From contig NZ_CP064703.1 of NCBI RefSeq assembly GCF_023101085.1, positions 6,572,001 to 6,636,000 of the forward strand: a stretch of 64,000 bases of DNA. Direction: 5' to 3'. Positions 25,174-34,178 of the stretch are shown piece after piece. The stretch is from Bradyrhizobium sp. 170. GTDB lineage: Bacteria; Pseudomonadota; Alphaproteobacteria; Rhizobiales; Xanthobacteraceae. A program made the translations under genes and the position numbers. The notes under the pieces were generated by a model. That model was not told the origin of the DNA. It did not search any database and saw nothing but the letters and a program-made list of their open reading frames with translations. Every line of letters begins with the position of its first letter. Position 1 is the stretch's first letter.

Positions 25174-25677
25174 ATGAATCAGCGTCCTCAGGCCAGCCCC
25201 GCACTCTCACCGGCATCCGCACCAGCAAGAGCGATCTCCACGCCGGCGGAAGCGCGCAAGCTCGCGGAAGATCTGATGGACGTAATGAGCGGCCTGCTCG
25301 GCATCATCGAACGCGAAACCGAACTGGTTCGCGCCGGCAATGTGCGCGAGGCGATGCGTCTGGAAGATCAGAAGGGCGAGCTGTCGCGCCGCTACATGGT
25401 CGCGGTCGAGAATTTGAAGAATGCCCAAAAATATCTGGCGCAGGTATCGCCGGAATTGCTGACCACGCTGCGCCGCCACCACGACACCTTCCGCGCGATG
25501 CTGCAGATCAACCTCACCGTCCTTGCGACCGCGCACGCGGTGTCCGAAGGCATCGTGCGCGGCGTCAACGCCGAGATCCAGCGCAAGAACATTCCGAACA
25601 CCTATACGGCTTCGGGGCAACGCGCCGTGCCGGGACCGCGCAACATCACCCCGCTCTCGGTCAGCCGTTCGCTATAA
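25174..25677 (+). CDS. FlgN/FlbY-like flagellar protein
   Basis: The 167-aa product is mostly helical (residues about 25-135), with a disordered Pro/Ala N-terminus and Ser/Pro C-terminus. Segments such as EDLMDVMSGLLGIIERETELVRAGNV and MRLEDQKGELSRRYM resemble FlgN-type export chaperones. In Caulobacter the gene after flgI-flgJ is flbY. It follows flgJ by 18 bases with AAAAGGAAA before the ATG. A chaperone role for FlgK/FlgL is inferred. Confidence 0.7.
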   Translation: MNQRPQASPALSPASAPARAISTPAEARKLAEDLMDVMSGLLGIIERETELVRAGNVREAMRLEDQKGELSRRYMVAVENLKNAQKYLAQVSPELLTTLRRHHDTFRAMLQINLTVLATAHAVSEGIVRGVNAEIQRKNIPNTYTASGQRAVPGPRNITPLSVSRSL

Positions 25678-25820
25678 TAACTGGCTACAATTTTCACTAA
25701 ATTTTTGCGTCCGCGTCAGCGCCGAATTGAGCGTATTCCCTAACACCGCGTTGAGAGGTGCCGGGCTATATTGAGTCGACGAGGGGTTGGGATTTGACTC
25801 GCGCAAGCCTGGAGGCTGCC

Positions 25821-26210
25821 ATGAGTACAGATTTCAACATCAAACCGGTGGGGGCACCGGTTGCTGCGCCGATCGTTCAGCACGTGAGCGAGGCGGCACA
25901 ACATGCGGTCGCGACCGAACTGCCGGCGAGCCAGAGCGTCGCGGCGGTTGATTCAAGCGCGCGCGCCAGCACCGATTCCGCCGCGGTCCGCGTCTCCATT
26001 TCGAGTGCTTCGGTGTCGAACCAATCGAACCAGGTGGTGATCGATCGCGACGCCCGCGCCGTCGTCTATCAGGTCATCGATACCAGGACGAGCCAGGTGG
26101 TGAAGCAGTTTCCCGAGGAAGCCGTGCTGCGCCGGCGCGCTTATTTCCACACGCTTGACCTGACCAAGGACGCCCCCACGCGGCTTCGCGCCACCGACCG
26201 CAAGGCTTAG
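25821..26210 (+). CDS. FlaG-like protein
   Basis: ATG 25821 (preceded by GGAGGCTGCC) gives 129 aa. The first about 75 residues are low-complexity Ala/Val/Ser. The C-terminal part (VVIDRDARAVVYQVIDTRTSQVVKQFPEEAVLRRRAY, residues about 74-110) matches the FlaG family pattern, in which a VxxVxDxxTxEVxRQxP block is typical. FlaG proteins influence flagellar filament length in other bacteria. It stands alone on the plus strand and faces the flaF-side genes. Confidence 0.7.
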   Translation: MSTDFNIKPVGAPVAAPIVQHVSEAAQHAVATELPASQSVAAVDSSARASTDSAAVRVSISSASVSNQSNQVVIDRDARAVVYQVIDTRTSQVVKQFPEEAVLRRRAYFHTLDLTKDAPTRLRATDRKA

Positions 26211-26228
26211 AACGCATAACGGCTGACG

Positions 26229-26594
26229 TCAGCTTGAGCGTGTTGCGTAGGCCTGGTCGAGATAGGTCTGGCCGCTCGACGGATCGGTGACGACGTTCTT
26301 GATCTCCGCTTTCCCAAGGGCGGATAGCGTGAACTTGGTGTCGCCGATCCGGAACGAAAGGTCCTTGATCAGAACTTCCTGGAACTTGTTGGTGCCGCCG
26401 CTCTGGTACTGCACCTTGCCGCGAAAACCGGTAACGTTCGAAATCGTGAACTTGAACGTCTTGTTGTCGGCATATTTCCCGGTCCAGGTGCCTTCATAGA
26501 GCTTGGGATCGACCGCCACGTAGGGAGTCTTCGACGGAACGGTCAATCCCACCGTCTTGTAGTTGGCCGATATGATGCTCCAGAGGTCAGCCAT
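26229..26594 (-). CDS. Hypothetical protein of the flagellin-flaF cluster
   Basis: The 121-aa product has no signal peptide or TM segment and is rich in alternating beta patterns (YEGTWTGKYADNKTFKFTISNV, GKVQYQSGG, KDLSFRIGDTKFTLSAL). This suggests a small beta-barrel or lipocalin-like fold that binds or packs against a partner. It lies 18 bases downstream of flaF on the same strand, so it is probably expressed with flaF. I do not recognise the family. Confidence 0.75.
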   Translation of the reverse strand: MADLWSIISANYKTVGLTVPSKTPYVAVDPKLYEGTWTGKYADNKTFKFTISNVTGFRGKVQYQSGGTNKFQEVLIKDLSFRIGDTKFTLSALGKAEIKNVVTDPSSGQTYLDQAYATRSS

Positions 26595-26612
26595 CTCGGC
26601 ACACTCGGTCGG

Positions 26613-26978
26613 TTAGCCGCGACCGGCAAGGCCGGCGGCGAGATTGCAATTGATGTCGATCAGCGATTTCAGCTTGGCCGGATCCGGATTCAATTGCATG
26701 TCGACGGTCTGCTTCATCACGAAGACGCCGATGTTCGCAATGTTCTGCCGCACATCCATCGGCTGAGGATTCTCGTTCGCCTCGACGGCGCTCATGAAGA
26801 TCGACCAGAGCCTGCGGTTGAAGAGCAACGCGTTGTGCATGGCTGAGTCAGGACCATTCCAGTTGGACTGGACTTCCTGGAGTTGCCGTGCGGCCTTCAG
26901 CAGTGCCTGCGCTTCGATTTCACGGGGAGACGTCGTCGTTTGAGATGTACGCGCGTAGGCCTGGGCTGCATTAGACAT
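26613..26978 (-). CDS. flaF: Flagellar biosynthesis regulator FlaF
   Basis: The 121-aa product starts MSNAAQAYARTSQTTTSPREIEAQALLKAARQL and contains LFNRRLWSIFMSAV, both typical of FlaF. FlaF promotes flagellin translation and secretion and counteracts FlbT. It lies downstream of the flagellin gene on the same strand, behind a terminator, and has its own ATG-proximal leader. flbT is on the other side of the flagellin gene. Confidence 0.92.
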   Translation of the reverse strand: MSNAAQAYARTSQTTTSPREIEAQALLKAARQLQEVQSNWNGPDSAMHNALLFNRRLWSIFMSAVEANENPQPMDVRQNIANIGVFVMKQTVDMQLNPDPAKLKSLIDINCNLAAGLAGRG

Positions 26979-27292
26979 TCACGAACCTCGATGGGAGCGG
27001 TTTTGCAAGACCGCGGGACTTCGGAAAAACTGCCTAACTTTCATACAGGTTGCGCCTTTAAATATGGTTAGCAAGCGTTACCAAGTGTGTCGGTAGTCCG
27101 GCAAAAATCCATATTTGTTGCAGCATGCCGGCCATCGGTTCTGATGGAATTAAGATCGAAGCCCAAATTCTCCGCTTCGATACTTTTCTTCATGCCGGCG
27201 CTTTTCTTTCTCGAGCCGGAAAGAATTCGCACCCAAAAAGAACGACGGCGGGGTTTCCCCCGCCGCCTTGATCGTTGACGTCGCCGTCCCGC
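26979..27292. other. flaF leader and flagellin 3' region
   Basis: No gene is visible in this 314-base gap. It contains the flagellin terminator (27246-27265) and an AT-rich stretch around 27050-27130 that probably carries the flaF promoter. No clear sigma-54 or CtrA element was found. Confidence 0.5.
27246..27265 (-). terminator. Flagellin gene terminator
   Basis: An 8-bp GC stem (CGGCGGGG with CCCCGCCG) closes a 4-base loop. On the minus strand it is followed within four bases by CTTTTT. It lies 27 bases past the flagellin stop codon. Confidence 0.8.
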
Positions 27293-29551
27293 TTAGCGCA
27301 GGAGCTGCAGCACGCTCTGCTGGCTCTGGTTGGCCAGCGCCAGCGCGGACACCGCGATCGACTGGCGGGTCGACAGCGCCTGGCTGTTCGCCGCTTCCTC
27401 GTTGGTGTCGGCCAGCGTCAGGTTCGACGAGCCGGTCTGCAGCACGTTGATCAGGTTCTTCGAGAAGTCCTGACGGATCTGCACGATCGACAGGTTCGAA
27501 CCCAAAGCAGACGCCTGCGTGCGCAGCAAGGTCGAGGCAGAGGCTAGGTTACCAATAACCTTGTTGGTGGCGGAGTTGTCGATGAAGTCCGTGCCCTGAA
27601 CGAGGTTCGCCAGGCCGAGACCGGCCGCGTTGAAGTTGACGCCGGTGATGTTCAAGGTCGACTTGCCGGTTTCGTTGAACGTCAGCTTGAGCTGATCGCC
27701 GCCCAGCAGGTTGATGCCGTTGAACGACGCGTCCTGCGCGGTGGTCGTGATCTGCGACAGGATACCGTTGAACTGGGTCACCAGGTTGCTGCGAACAGCC
27801 TGCGCCGATATGTCGACCACCGGAGCCGTCGCGGTCGTGAAGCTGATCGCGCTGGTCAGCGTACCGCCGATCGCACCGCCTGCCACTGCCGAACCGAGGG
27901 TCGACGATGCATAGTCGTTGGTGGTGGAGATCGTGAGCTTGCCGGCCGAGTCAATCGTTGCGTTGAGGTTGTTGGCCAGCAGCGAAGCATTGAGCTGGTC
28001 GAGCGTCTTGACCGTGCCATTGGAGCCGTCGCCGAAGGTGACGTTGACCGCCGTACCGCCGTTGAAGGAGGTGAAGGTCAAGGTCTTGCCCGACAGGCTG
28101 CCAGCCGCCGCGGAGCGGCCCGCGGTGAAGTTCGTGCCGGTTCCGGTGTTGCCGGTGAGGCCCAGCGCCGAGAGCGCATTGCCGGTGCCGATGATCGACA
28201 GGTCGGCAGTCGTGCCGGTCGAGATCTGCAGCGCGCCCGCCACGATGGACGATGCGACCTGGCCGGCGGCGACGGCTACCGCTGCCGAACCGCTTGCGTT
28301 CGTTGCGGTCTGGACGCCGGTCGCAAGATCGATCGCCTTCAGCGTATCGGCGATCGTACCGCCCTGCAGGTAGACGGTCGAATTGCCGTTGCCGTCGGTG
28401 ACGAGGTTACCGCTGACGCCAGAACCGGTCGGAACGTTCGCAGGCAGCGGAGGAGCGGCGTTCTTGAACGTGATGGTCTTGCCGTTGACGTTCAGGGTGG
28501 AGCCATCCTGAACCAGGGTGCCAAGCGACGCGGTCGTGATCGTGCGCTGCCGGGTGACCGTGGCGTCGCCGGCGCCGACCGACGCGGTCAGACCGAGAGC
28601 ATTCAGGAGGTCGGCCCTGCCGGTGATGCTGAGATCCGCACCGGTACCGGTCGTGAGCGTGAGAACGCCGGCCGCGATGGCCGCGTCGGCGCCCGACGAG
28701 CTGGAGAGCGTCGCAGCACCTGCGCTGTTGACGGTCTTCTTGACACCGCTGGCGAGGTCGATGGCGTTCGCCAGATCCTGCACCGTCGCCGTCGGGGTGC
28801 CCGTGGTGCCGATGTAGACGGTGGAGTTGCCGTTGCCGTCGGTGACGATATTGCCGCTGCGGCCGGATCCGGCGGGAACATCCACTGCCGCCGGGACCGA
28901 GCCTGACTTGAAGGTGATGGTCTTGCCGTTGACGGTCAGGGTCTCGCCGTCGGAAGGGGCGCCGTTAGCCGCAATCGTCGTGGCGCTGGGCGCACCGGCC
29001 AGGGTCAGGGTCAGGGCAAGGCTGTTGGCGGCGCCGGCACCGTTGGCGGCGCCGGTGCCAACCAGCGAAGCGGAAGTGCCGCCGAGCGTCGTACCCACAA
29101 CGGCTGCGGAAGTGCCGCCGGCCGCGCCGGAGAACAGCACGTTGGAGGACGCCGTCGCGCTGGTGTAGCTCGTGGTGCCGCGCAGGTCGTTTGCGGTGGC
29201 GCCGGTGATGGTGGCGGAGACGTTCGACTTGGTGGAGTAGCCGACCGCGCTCTGCAGCGCCTGGTTGGCGATCGACTTCGCGGTATCGACCAGCTTCTGC
29301 AGCGAGGTGATGCCGGTATTGGCGGCCTGCAGCACCTGCACGCCGTTGCCGATACCGTCCAGCAGATTGTTGATGTCACCGGCGCGCGCATCGAGCGACT
29401 GCGCGGTGAAGAAGTTGGTGGGGTTATCGAGGGCCGTGTTGACCTTCTTGCCGGTGGCAAGGCGGTTCTGCGTGGTCGCGAGCAGGTCGGCGGTCGACTG
29501 CAGCGAGAGGAGGTTCTGGCGAACCGAAGCCGAAAGAACAATACCGGACAT
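27293..29551 (-). CDS. fliC: Large flagellin (thick-filament type)
   Basis: The 752-aa product has classical flagellin ends: MSGIVLSASVRQNLLSLQ with QNRLATGKKVNTALDNPTNF, and the C-terminal FSKNLINVLQTGSSNLTLADTNEEAANSQAL (residues about 696-726) with LANQSQQSVLQLLR. The size matches the about 65-kDa thick-flagellum flagellins of Bradyrhizobium. The variable region contains two tandem homologous domains (residues about 200-325 and 347-474), each starting DGxTLxVNGKTITF and ending near LxALGLT. The same domain recurs in FlgL and FlgE. AAAGG precedes the ATG and a strong terminator follows. Confidence 0.95.
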   Translation of the reverse strand: MSGIVLSASVRQNLLSLQSTADLLATTQNRLATGKKVNTALDNPTNFFTAQSLDARAGDINNLLDGIGNGVQVLQAANTGITSLQKLVDTAKSIANQALQSAVGYSTKSNVSATITGATANDLRGTTSYTSATASSNVLFSGAAGGTSAAVVGTTLGGTSASLVGTGAANGAGAANSLALTLTLAGAPSATTIAANGAPSDGETLTVNGKTITFKSGSVPAAVDVPAGSGRSGNIVTDGNGNSTVYIGTTGTPTATVQDLANAIDLASGVKKTVNSAGAATLSSSSGADAAIAAGVLTLTTGTGADLSITGRADLLNALGLTASVGAGDATVTRQRTITTASLGTLVQDGSTLNVNGKTITFKNAAPPLPANVPTGSGVSGNLVTDGNGNSTVYLQGGTIADTLKAIDLATGVQTATNASGSAAVAVAAGQVASSIVAGALQISTGTTADLSIIGTGNALSALGLTGNTGTGTNFTAGRSAAAGSLSGKTLTFTSFNGGTAVNVTFGDGSNGTVKTLDQLNASLLANNLNATIDSAGKLTISTTNDYASSTLGSAVAGGAIGGTLTSAISFTTATAPVVDISAQAVRSNLVTQFNGILSQITTTAQDASFNGINLLGGDQLKLTFNETGKSTLNITGVNFNAAGLGLANLVQGTDFIDNSATNKVIGNLASASTLLRTQASALGSNLSIVQIRQDFSKNLINVLQTGSSNLTLADTNEEAANSQALSTRQSIAVSALALANQSQQSVLQLLR
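28130..28960 (-). repeat. Tandem pair of about 375-bp flagellin domain repeats
   Basis: Two in-frame units (28580-28960 and 28130-28510) encode the same domain. Shared landmarks are VNGKTITFK, GNxVTDGNGNSTVY, AIDLAxGV, GADLSI/TADLSI and ALGLT. They form most of the surface-exposed part of the flagellin. Confidence 0.8.
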
Positions 29552-29864
29552 CTTTCATACCTTTCTGGTGTGAAATTAAAACGAGCCACTATCCCGACCT
29601 CTCGATCAGGCGACGGCTCACTCTGAAACCAAGTCTCTAAGAAAAAATGAATTTGATCGGACAAGTCGCTCGCAAAGGCGCTGAATTTGAAACTAATTCG
29701 CCGCGTCCGAATCCACTCCGTATTCCTACGGGTCGTCAGCGAAAAAGCCCCGCCAGACGGGCACTAATCGCATCTTCACCATTGGTTAACCATCATCAGG
29801 AAGGATGCCGAATCTGCCGGCGGGCGATCGACAACGCGCGAAAAGCGTCAAACGGAGAACAGGC
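29552..29864. promoter_or_regulatory. Divergent flagellin / flbT control region
   Basis: The 313-base gap separates flagellin (leftward) and flbT (rightward). A GGTTAACC palindrome with the CtrA half-site TTAACCAT lies at 29786-29793, 72 bases before flbT. No sigma-54 element with correct GG-N10-GC spacing was found for the flagellin; TTGG and AGC upstream of it are spaced by eleven bases. GGAGAACAGGC precedes the flbT ATG. Confidence 0.4.
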
Positions 29865-30293
29865 ATGGCCTTGAAAGTCGAGCTCAAACCGCACGAGCGA
29901 ATCATCATCGGCGCCTGCGTGGTCACCAACACGGACCAGCGCGCCAGGCTGCTGATCGACGGCGACAGGATTCCGATCCTGCGCGAGAAAGATATCCTCA
30001 CACCCGAGACCGCCGACACGCCGGCCAAGCTGGTCTATCTCGCGGTGCAGCTCATGTACCTGTCACCGGATCCGATGGCGCACCACCCGACCTATTTCAG
30101 CCTCGTGCGCGACATCCTGACCGCGATGCCGAGTGCGTGGCCCTTCATCGAAGGGATCAACAACTACATTCTGAACGGCGATCTCTATCACGCGCTGAAG
30201 GAATCCAAGAAGCTGATCGGGCATGAGGAACAGATTCTCGAAAGTGCCCGAAAGCTCCAGGCGTCCAATGAGCCCGACCGCAAATCCGCATAG
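29865..30293 (+). CDS. flbT: Flagellin mRNA regulator FlbT
   Basis: ATG 29865 gives a 142-aa protein starting MALKVELKPHERIIIGACVVTN, the usual FlbT start. The conserved VYLAVQLMYLSPD and INNYILNGDLYHALKESKKLI blocks are present. FlbT binds flagellin mRNA leaders and represses translation when assembly is incomplete, opposing FlaF. It diverges from the flagellin gene it is expected to regulate. Confidence 0.94.
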   Translation: MALKVELKPHERIIIGACVVTNTDQRARLLIDGDRIPILREKDILTPETADTPAKLVYLAVQLMYLSPDPMAHHPTYFSLVRDILTAMPSAWPFIEGINNYILNGDLYHALKESKKLIGHEEQILESARKLQASNEPDRKSA

Positions 30294-30315
30294 CCATCGC
30301 ATCGCTTCAAAAGCG

Positions 30316-30341
30316 AAAGGCCTCCGCAAGGAGGCCTTTTT
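30316..30341. terminator. Bidirectional terminator between flbT and flgL
   Basis: A 10-bp stem (AAAGGCCTCC with GGAGGCCTTT) closes a GCAA tetraloop and is flanked by T-tracts on one strand and A-tracts on the other. It serves the convergent flbT and flgEKL transcripts. Confidence 0.88.
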
Positions 30342-30365
30342 GCTTTCGAAGCGGACAAGCTTTCG

Positions 30366-32243
30366 TCACATCGGCAGGAACTTGGTCAGCGTGGTCTGGT
30401 AGAGCATCGACGTGGTTTGATAGGAGGCCTGCAGACTGGTCTGCAGCGCGAGGATCTTGGTCGCGACCTCGTCCGGGTTGATGCCCTCGATCTGGTCGAG
30501 CATGGTCTGCGCCATTCCCTTGAGCTGGGTCTGGCGGTCGGTCGAGGCCTTGATGGCGTTCTGCGCGCCGGCAAACTCCGCCTGCATGTCCTGAATCGAT
30601 TGCTGGCCGGCCTGCGGCGCCAGGTTTGCCGAAATCCGCTGCTGCAGCGCGTTCACCTGCGCCTTCGAGTTCGGATTGGCGGCGTTGGTCGTGACCGCGG
30701 AATACACCGCGATGTTCTGCAACTGATAGCGCAACGCCTGCTCGTTGGCGCGCGCGCCATACTGCACCGTGATCGACTGGTCGATACGTGCGATCGCGGT
30801 GCCGCGCGGCGAATCGGTACCGACTTCGCCCGTGTACCACGAGACGGTGTTAGCGGATGTGCCGCCGATCAGATTGGTGGCCGTGGCAAATGGCGGACCG
30901 TTGACACGCAACGGCGCCGGATTTGCACTCGCTGTGGCGCTGAAGCCCAGCGCCGCGAACGCGGCCGCGTTCGAACTGGAGACCGTCAGGCTCGCGCCGT
31001 CCCCACCGTGCAGCGCGATCACGCCGCCGGCGACGGTCGACGGCGTCCCGGTGCCGGTGATCGAATCGATCTTTGCCAGCAAGGTCTGCACGCTGTCGGT
31101 GATGTTGAGCTGGTTGCCGGTCGCACCGGATGCGACGAAGGTGATCGGCGTGCCGTTGACCGTAATCGTATCGCCCGCCGCAAAGCTCGCGGCCAGCGAG
31201 TCCGTTCCCGCAGCGCCCGAGAGCAGCGTAGCACCGGTGATCGGCCCCGGCACCGTGGCCTGATTGTTGACCGCAGTCCCCGTGACGGTAGCGGACGGAT
31301 TGAAGAAATTGTCTGATGCCGCGATCGCGGACGCGGCCACCAGCGACGTGTCGCCCAGCGTCTGGATCGAAGACGTCAACGCGGCCTGCAGGTTCGCGGT
31401 GGTCGCAACGGTATCGACGCCGATCAGGAACGAGCCTGTCGGCGGCGGGTTCGTGGTCGTCGCGGTCAGCGCGATCGACTCGGTGGTGCCGTCGGGCAGG
31501 TTGAAGTTGAACGTGATCTTGTCGCCATTGTTCGGATTGACGGCGCCGAGATCGACGGTGACGGCCGGCGGCGCGCCGGTCGGCTGTGTCACGGTCGCTC
31601 CGGTCAACGATGAACTGACCGCGCCGAGCTTCAACCCGAACGATGAACCGTCTTCGGCCAGGCTTGTCACGGTGGTCGTCAACGGCGGCGACGAGACCGT
31701 CAGATGCGCCATGTTGCTGACGCCCTGATCGGCCTGACGGCGTTCGTTGATCAATTGCTTCAACCCGGCCTGCGTTTCCACGCCGTCGAGCATGACGTCG
31801 GCCGGCACCGTCGCTGATGTGTCGGTGGTGCGTCCGGAAAACAGATAGCGGTCGCCGGTCTGGCTGTTGAGTAGCGATACCGCGTTTGAGAACGCCGCCT
31901 GCGCCGTGATCTGGCCCGAGGTTTGACCGTTGTTGTTGAGCACGATGGTCGACGTACTGGCCGCGCTCTTCACGGAAGTGCCGATGTCGGCCAAGCCCTG
32001 CAGCGCAAGGTTGACGACGTTGAGCCTGACATTGACGTTCTTCGCGGTGTCCGCATAGGAATCGAGGCCGCTGACCTGGGCGCGCAAGCTGAGCGCAAAG
32101 CCGCGATTGGCGCCCTGCCCCGCATAAGTCGTCGAGACCCGACCGCTGGCGAGCTGCTGCGTCAGATCATCGAGCTGCTTGCGGATATTGAGGATCGAGG
32201 TCCCGATATAGGATGTTCTGCCGCTAACGCCATCGATCGACAT
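30366..32243 (-). CDS. flgL: Flagellar hook-filament junction protein FlgL
   Basis: The 625-aa product is about twice the length of enteric FlgL. Its ends are typical (MSIDGVSGRTSYIGTSILNIRKQLDDLTQQLASG at the N-terminus, and a C-terminal helix ending TKFLPM). The excess is in the middle, where residues about 352-438 form a domain (GDTITVNGTPITF through AAFAALGF) about 65% identical by eye to one in FlgE. FlgL joins hook to filament with FlgK. It starts 7 bases after flgK, as the last gene of flgE-flgK-flgL. Confidence 0.9.
   Translation of the reverse strand: MSIDGVSGRTSYIGTSILNIRKQLDDLTQQLASGRVSTTYAGQGANRGFALSLRAQVSGLDSYADTAKNVNVRLNVVNLALQGLADIGTSVKSAASTSTIVLNNNGQTSGQITAQAAFSNAVSLLNSQTGDRYLFSGRTTDTSATVPADVMLDGVETQAGLKQLINERRQADQGVSNMAHLTVSSPPLTTTVTSLAEDGSSFGLKLGAVSSSLTGATVTQPTGAPPAVTVDLGAVNPNNGDKITFNFNLPDGTTESIALTATTTNPPPTGSFLIGVDTVATTANLQAALTSSIQTLGDTSLVAASAIAASDNFFNPSATVTGTAVNNQATVPGPITGATLLSGAAGTDSLAASFAAGDTITVNGTPITFVASGATGNQLNITDSVQTLLAKIDSITGTGTPSTVAGGVIALHGGDGASLTVSSSNAAAFAALGFSATASANPAPLRVNGPPFATATNLIGGTSANTVSWYTGEVGTDSPRGTAIARIDQSITVQYGARANEQALRYQLQNIAVYSAVTTNAANPNSKAQVNALQQRISANLAPQAGQQSIQDMQAEFAGAQNAIKASTDRQTQLKGMAQTMLDQIEGINPDEVATKILALQTSLQASYQTTSMLYQTTLTKFLPM
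30930..31190 (-). repeat. Axial-protein insertion domain, FlgL copy
   Basis: This stretch encodes the domain shared with FlgE (34975-35230). Nucleotide similarity is also obvious, for example GTGATGTTGAGCTGGTTGCC is present in both. Confidence 0.85.
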
Positions 32244-32250
32244 GAAACCC

Positions 32251-34131
32251 TCACATGGCCTGGATCAGCGTGTCGTACATCTGCTTGATGGACGACATGA
32301 CGCGCGCATTGGCGGAATAGGCGTTCTGCAGCGCGAGCAGATGCGCCATCTCGTCGTCGATATTGACGCCCGAGGCATCCGTCACCTTCTTCTGCAGGGT
32401 GTTCAGCACCACGGACTGGCCGTCGGCGAGTTGCTTGGCGGCGGTCGCGGCTTCGCCCTGCTGGCTGATGAACTGCTTGGCGAAGTTGACCAGCGTCCCG
32501 GTGAACGGAGCACCGGTGGTCCCGATGCCGGTCTGCGGCGAATAGCGATAATTCCCCGACTGCAGCTGCGTGAGAATGAAGTCGGAACGCGTGGTGTCGC
32601 CCGAAGGCGTCAACGGGCTGGTGGAGAACACGATGGTGCGCGAGGGGTCGCCAAGCAGCCCGAGATTGACGCTGATGCGGCCGGCAAGGCCGGTCTGCTG
32701 CGAACCACTGGCGGTGATCGCACCGGAAAAGAGGCCGCCATTATCCGTGAACAGCGGAAGCTGTGGGTTGCCGCTGGTGAGCGAAGACATGGTCGTGGTG
32801 ACCGACGCCGCCAGCACGTCCGAACGGTTTGGCGCGCCGTCATCCAGAACGCGCAGCGTAGAGCCGGAAGGATTCGAAAACTGCAGATCGGCCGACCCGA
32901 GCGCGGCGTTGAGCTGGGAAGCCACCGACGCCATACCGCCGGAAAAATTGATGCCGAGCACTTCATCGTTGGGATCGAGGGTCGTGGTATTACTCAGCGG
33001 CAGAACGCTCGGATCGTCGACGCGCACGATCGACAGATTGTGCGTAACGCCGGTGGTGTTGTCCTTGTAGCTGACGTGGATGACGTTGCCGGATTGCAGG
33101 CCCGTCAGATCGAGATCATAGCCGGCCTGCGGCAGCACGGACGCCGGAGCAGCGGTGCCGGCCGTCGTCTTGTCCGACAGCGCGCTCGCCATCGACGCCG
33201 CGAACTGGTCGATCTGCGCCTGCGCCTTCACCAGCGTGTTGTCGCGCAGCTCGAGATAGGCAGCGATCTTGCCCGAACGGATCGAGTTGGTCGACACCAG
33301 ATCGTAGCTGCCGCCGTGCGGGAAATTGATCGCGATGGTGCCGACGTTGTTTTTCGTCGGATCGGAGTTGTAAAGCGTGTTGGGCGTCATCGTGCCCTGA
33401 GGATTGAAGCTCAGCTGAGCTGCCTCGGTACCGACAAGCTGCACGCCCGAATTCGTGAACACCGTCACCTGGTTGAGGTCGTTGACGACGGTTCTGATGT
33501 CCATCAGGCTCGACAGTTGAGTAATGTACTGGTCGCGCTGATCCAGAAGCGATGCCGTCGCCGCGTCGGTCTTGCCGTTGTTCTGGAGCTGGTTGTTAAT
33601 GAACGCGATCTGGGCCATCGCGTTGTTCGCCGTGGTGATGGAATCGTTGATGCCCATTTCGGCGTTGGCGCGAAGGCTCTGAATCCCCTGCGTCGCCGCA
33701 TTGAGCGTCTGCGCCATGGTCTGCGCGGCGGCAACCGCGCTGATTCGCGCCGACTGCGAGTCCGGGCTGGTCGACAGGCCCTGAAAAGCGGTCAACAGCT
33801 TGTTGAACGAATCCTCGATGGTGCCGGTTTCAGCCGGATTTCCGTAGACGTTCTGCAGATTGGCAAGGAAAGTCGAGCGGATGTCGGCATAGGCCGCGCC
33901 GGAGGTTTCCGTCCGCAGTTGTGTCTGCAAATACTGGTCGAGCTGCCGGTCGACGCCGTGGAGCAGAACGCTCGAGCCGTAGTCGCCGGTCACGCCGGCG
34001 GACTGGATGATCGACTTCCTGACGTAACCAGGCGTTTCCGCGTTGGCGACGTTCGATCCGACCAGCGAGATCGCGGCTTGCGTCGCGCGCAGGCCGGACA
34101 TTGCGGTGGAGAGAGCTTGACTCAAACCCAT
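32251..34131 (-). CDS. flgK: Flagellar hook-associated protein FlgK
   Basis: The 626-aa product starts MGLSQALSTAMSGLRATQAAISLVGSNVANAETPGYVRK, the FlgK signature (residues about 1-39). It ends with LLALQNAYSANARVMSSIKQMYDTLIQAM. Length is normal to slightly long. It caps the hook before filament growth. It lies 47 bases downstream of flgE and 7 bases before flgL in one operon. Confidence 0.95.
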   Translation of the reverse strand: MGLSQALSTAMSGLRATQAAISLVGSNVANAETPGYVRKSIIQSAGVTGDYGSSVLLHGVDRQLDQYLQTQLRTETSGAAYADIRSTFLANLQNVYGNPAETGTIEDSFNKLLTAFQGLSTSPDSQSARISAVAAAQTMAQTLNAATQGIQSLRANAEMGINDSITTANNAMAQIAFINNQLQNNGKTDAATASLLDQRDQYITQLSSLMDIRTVVNDLNQVTVFTNSGVQLVGTEAAQLSFNPQGTMTPNTLYNSDPTKNNVGTIAINFPHGGSYDLVSTNSIRSGKIAAYLELRDNTLVKAQAQIDQFAASMASALSDKTTAGTAAPASVLPQAGYDLDLTGLQSGNVIHVSYKDNTTGVTHNLSIVRVDDPSVLPLSNTTTLDPNDEVLGINFSGGMASVASQLNAALGSADLQFSNPSGSTLRVLDDGAPNRSDVLAASVTTTMSSLTSGNPQLPLFTDNGGLFSGAITASGSQQTGLAGRISVNLGLLGDPSRTIVFSTSPLTPSGDTTRSDFILTQLQSGNYRYSPQTGIGTTGAPFTGTLVNFAKQFISQQGEAATAAKQLADGQSVVLNTLQKKVTDASGVNIDDEMAHLLALQNAYSANARVMSSIKQMYDTLIQAM

Positions 34132-34178
34132 GACTAATTGCCCATCTCAAATCGCATCGCGAACGGCTCGTCGCGCAA

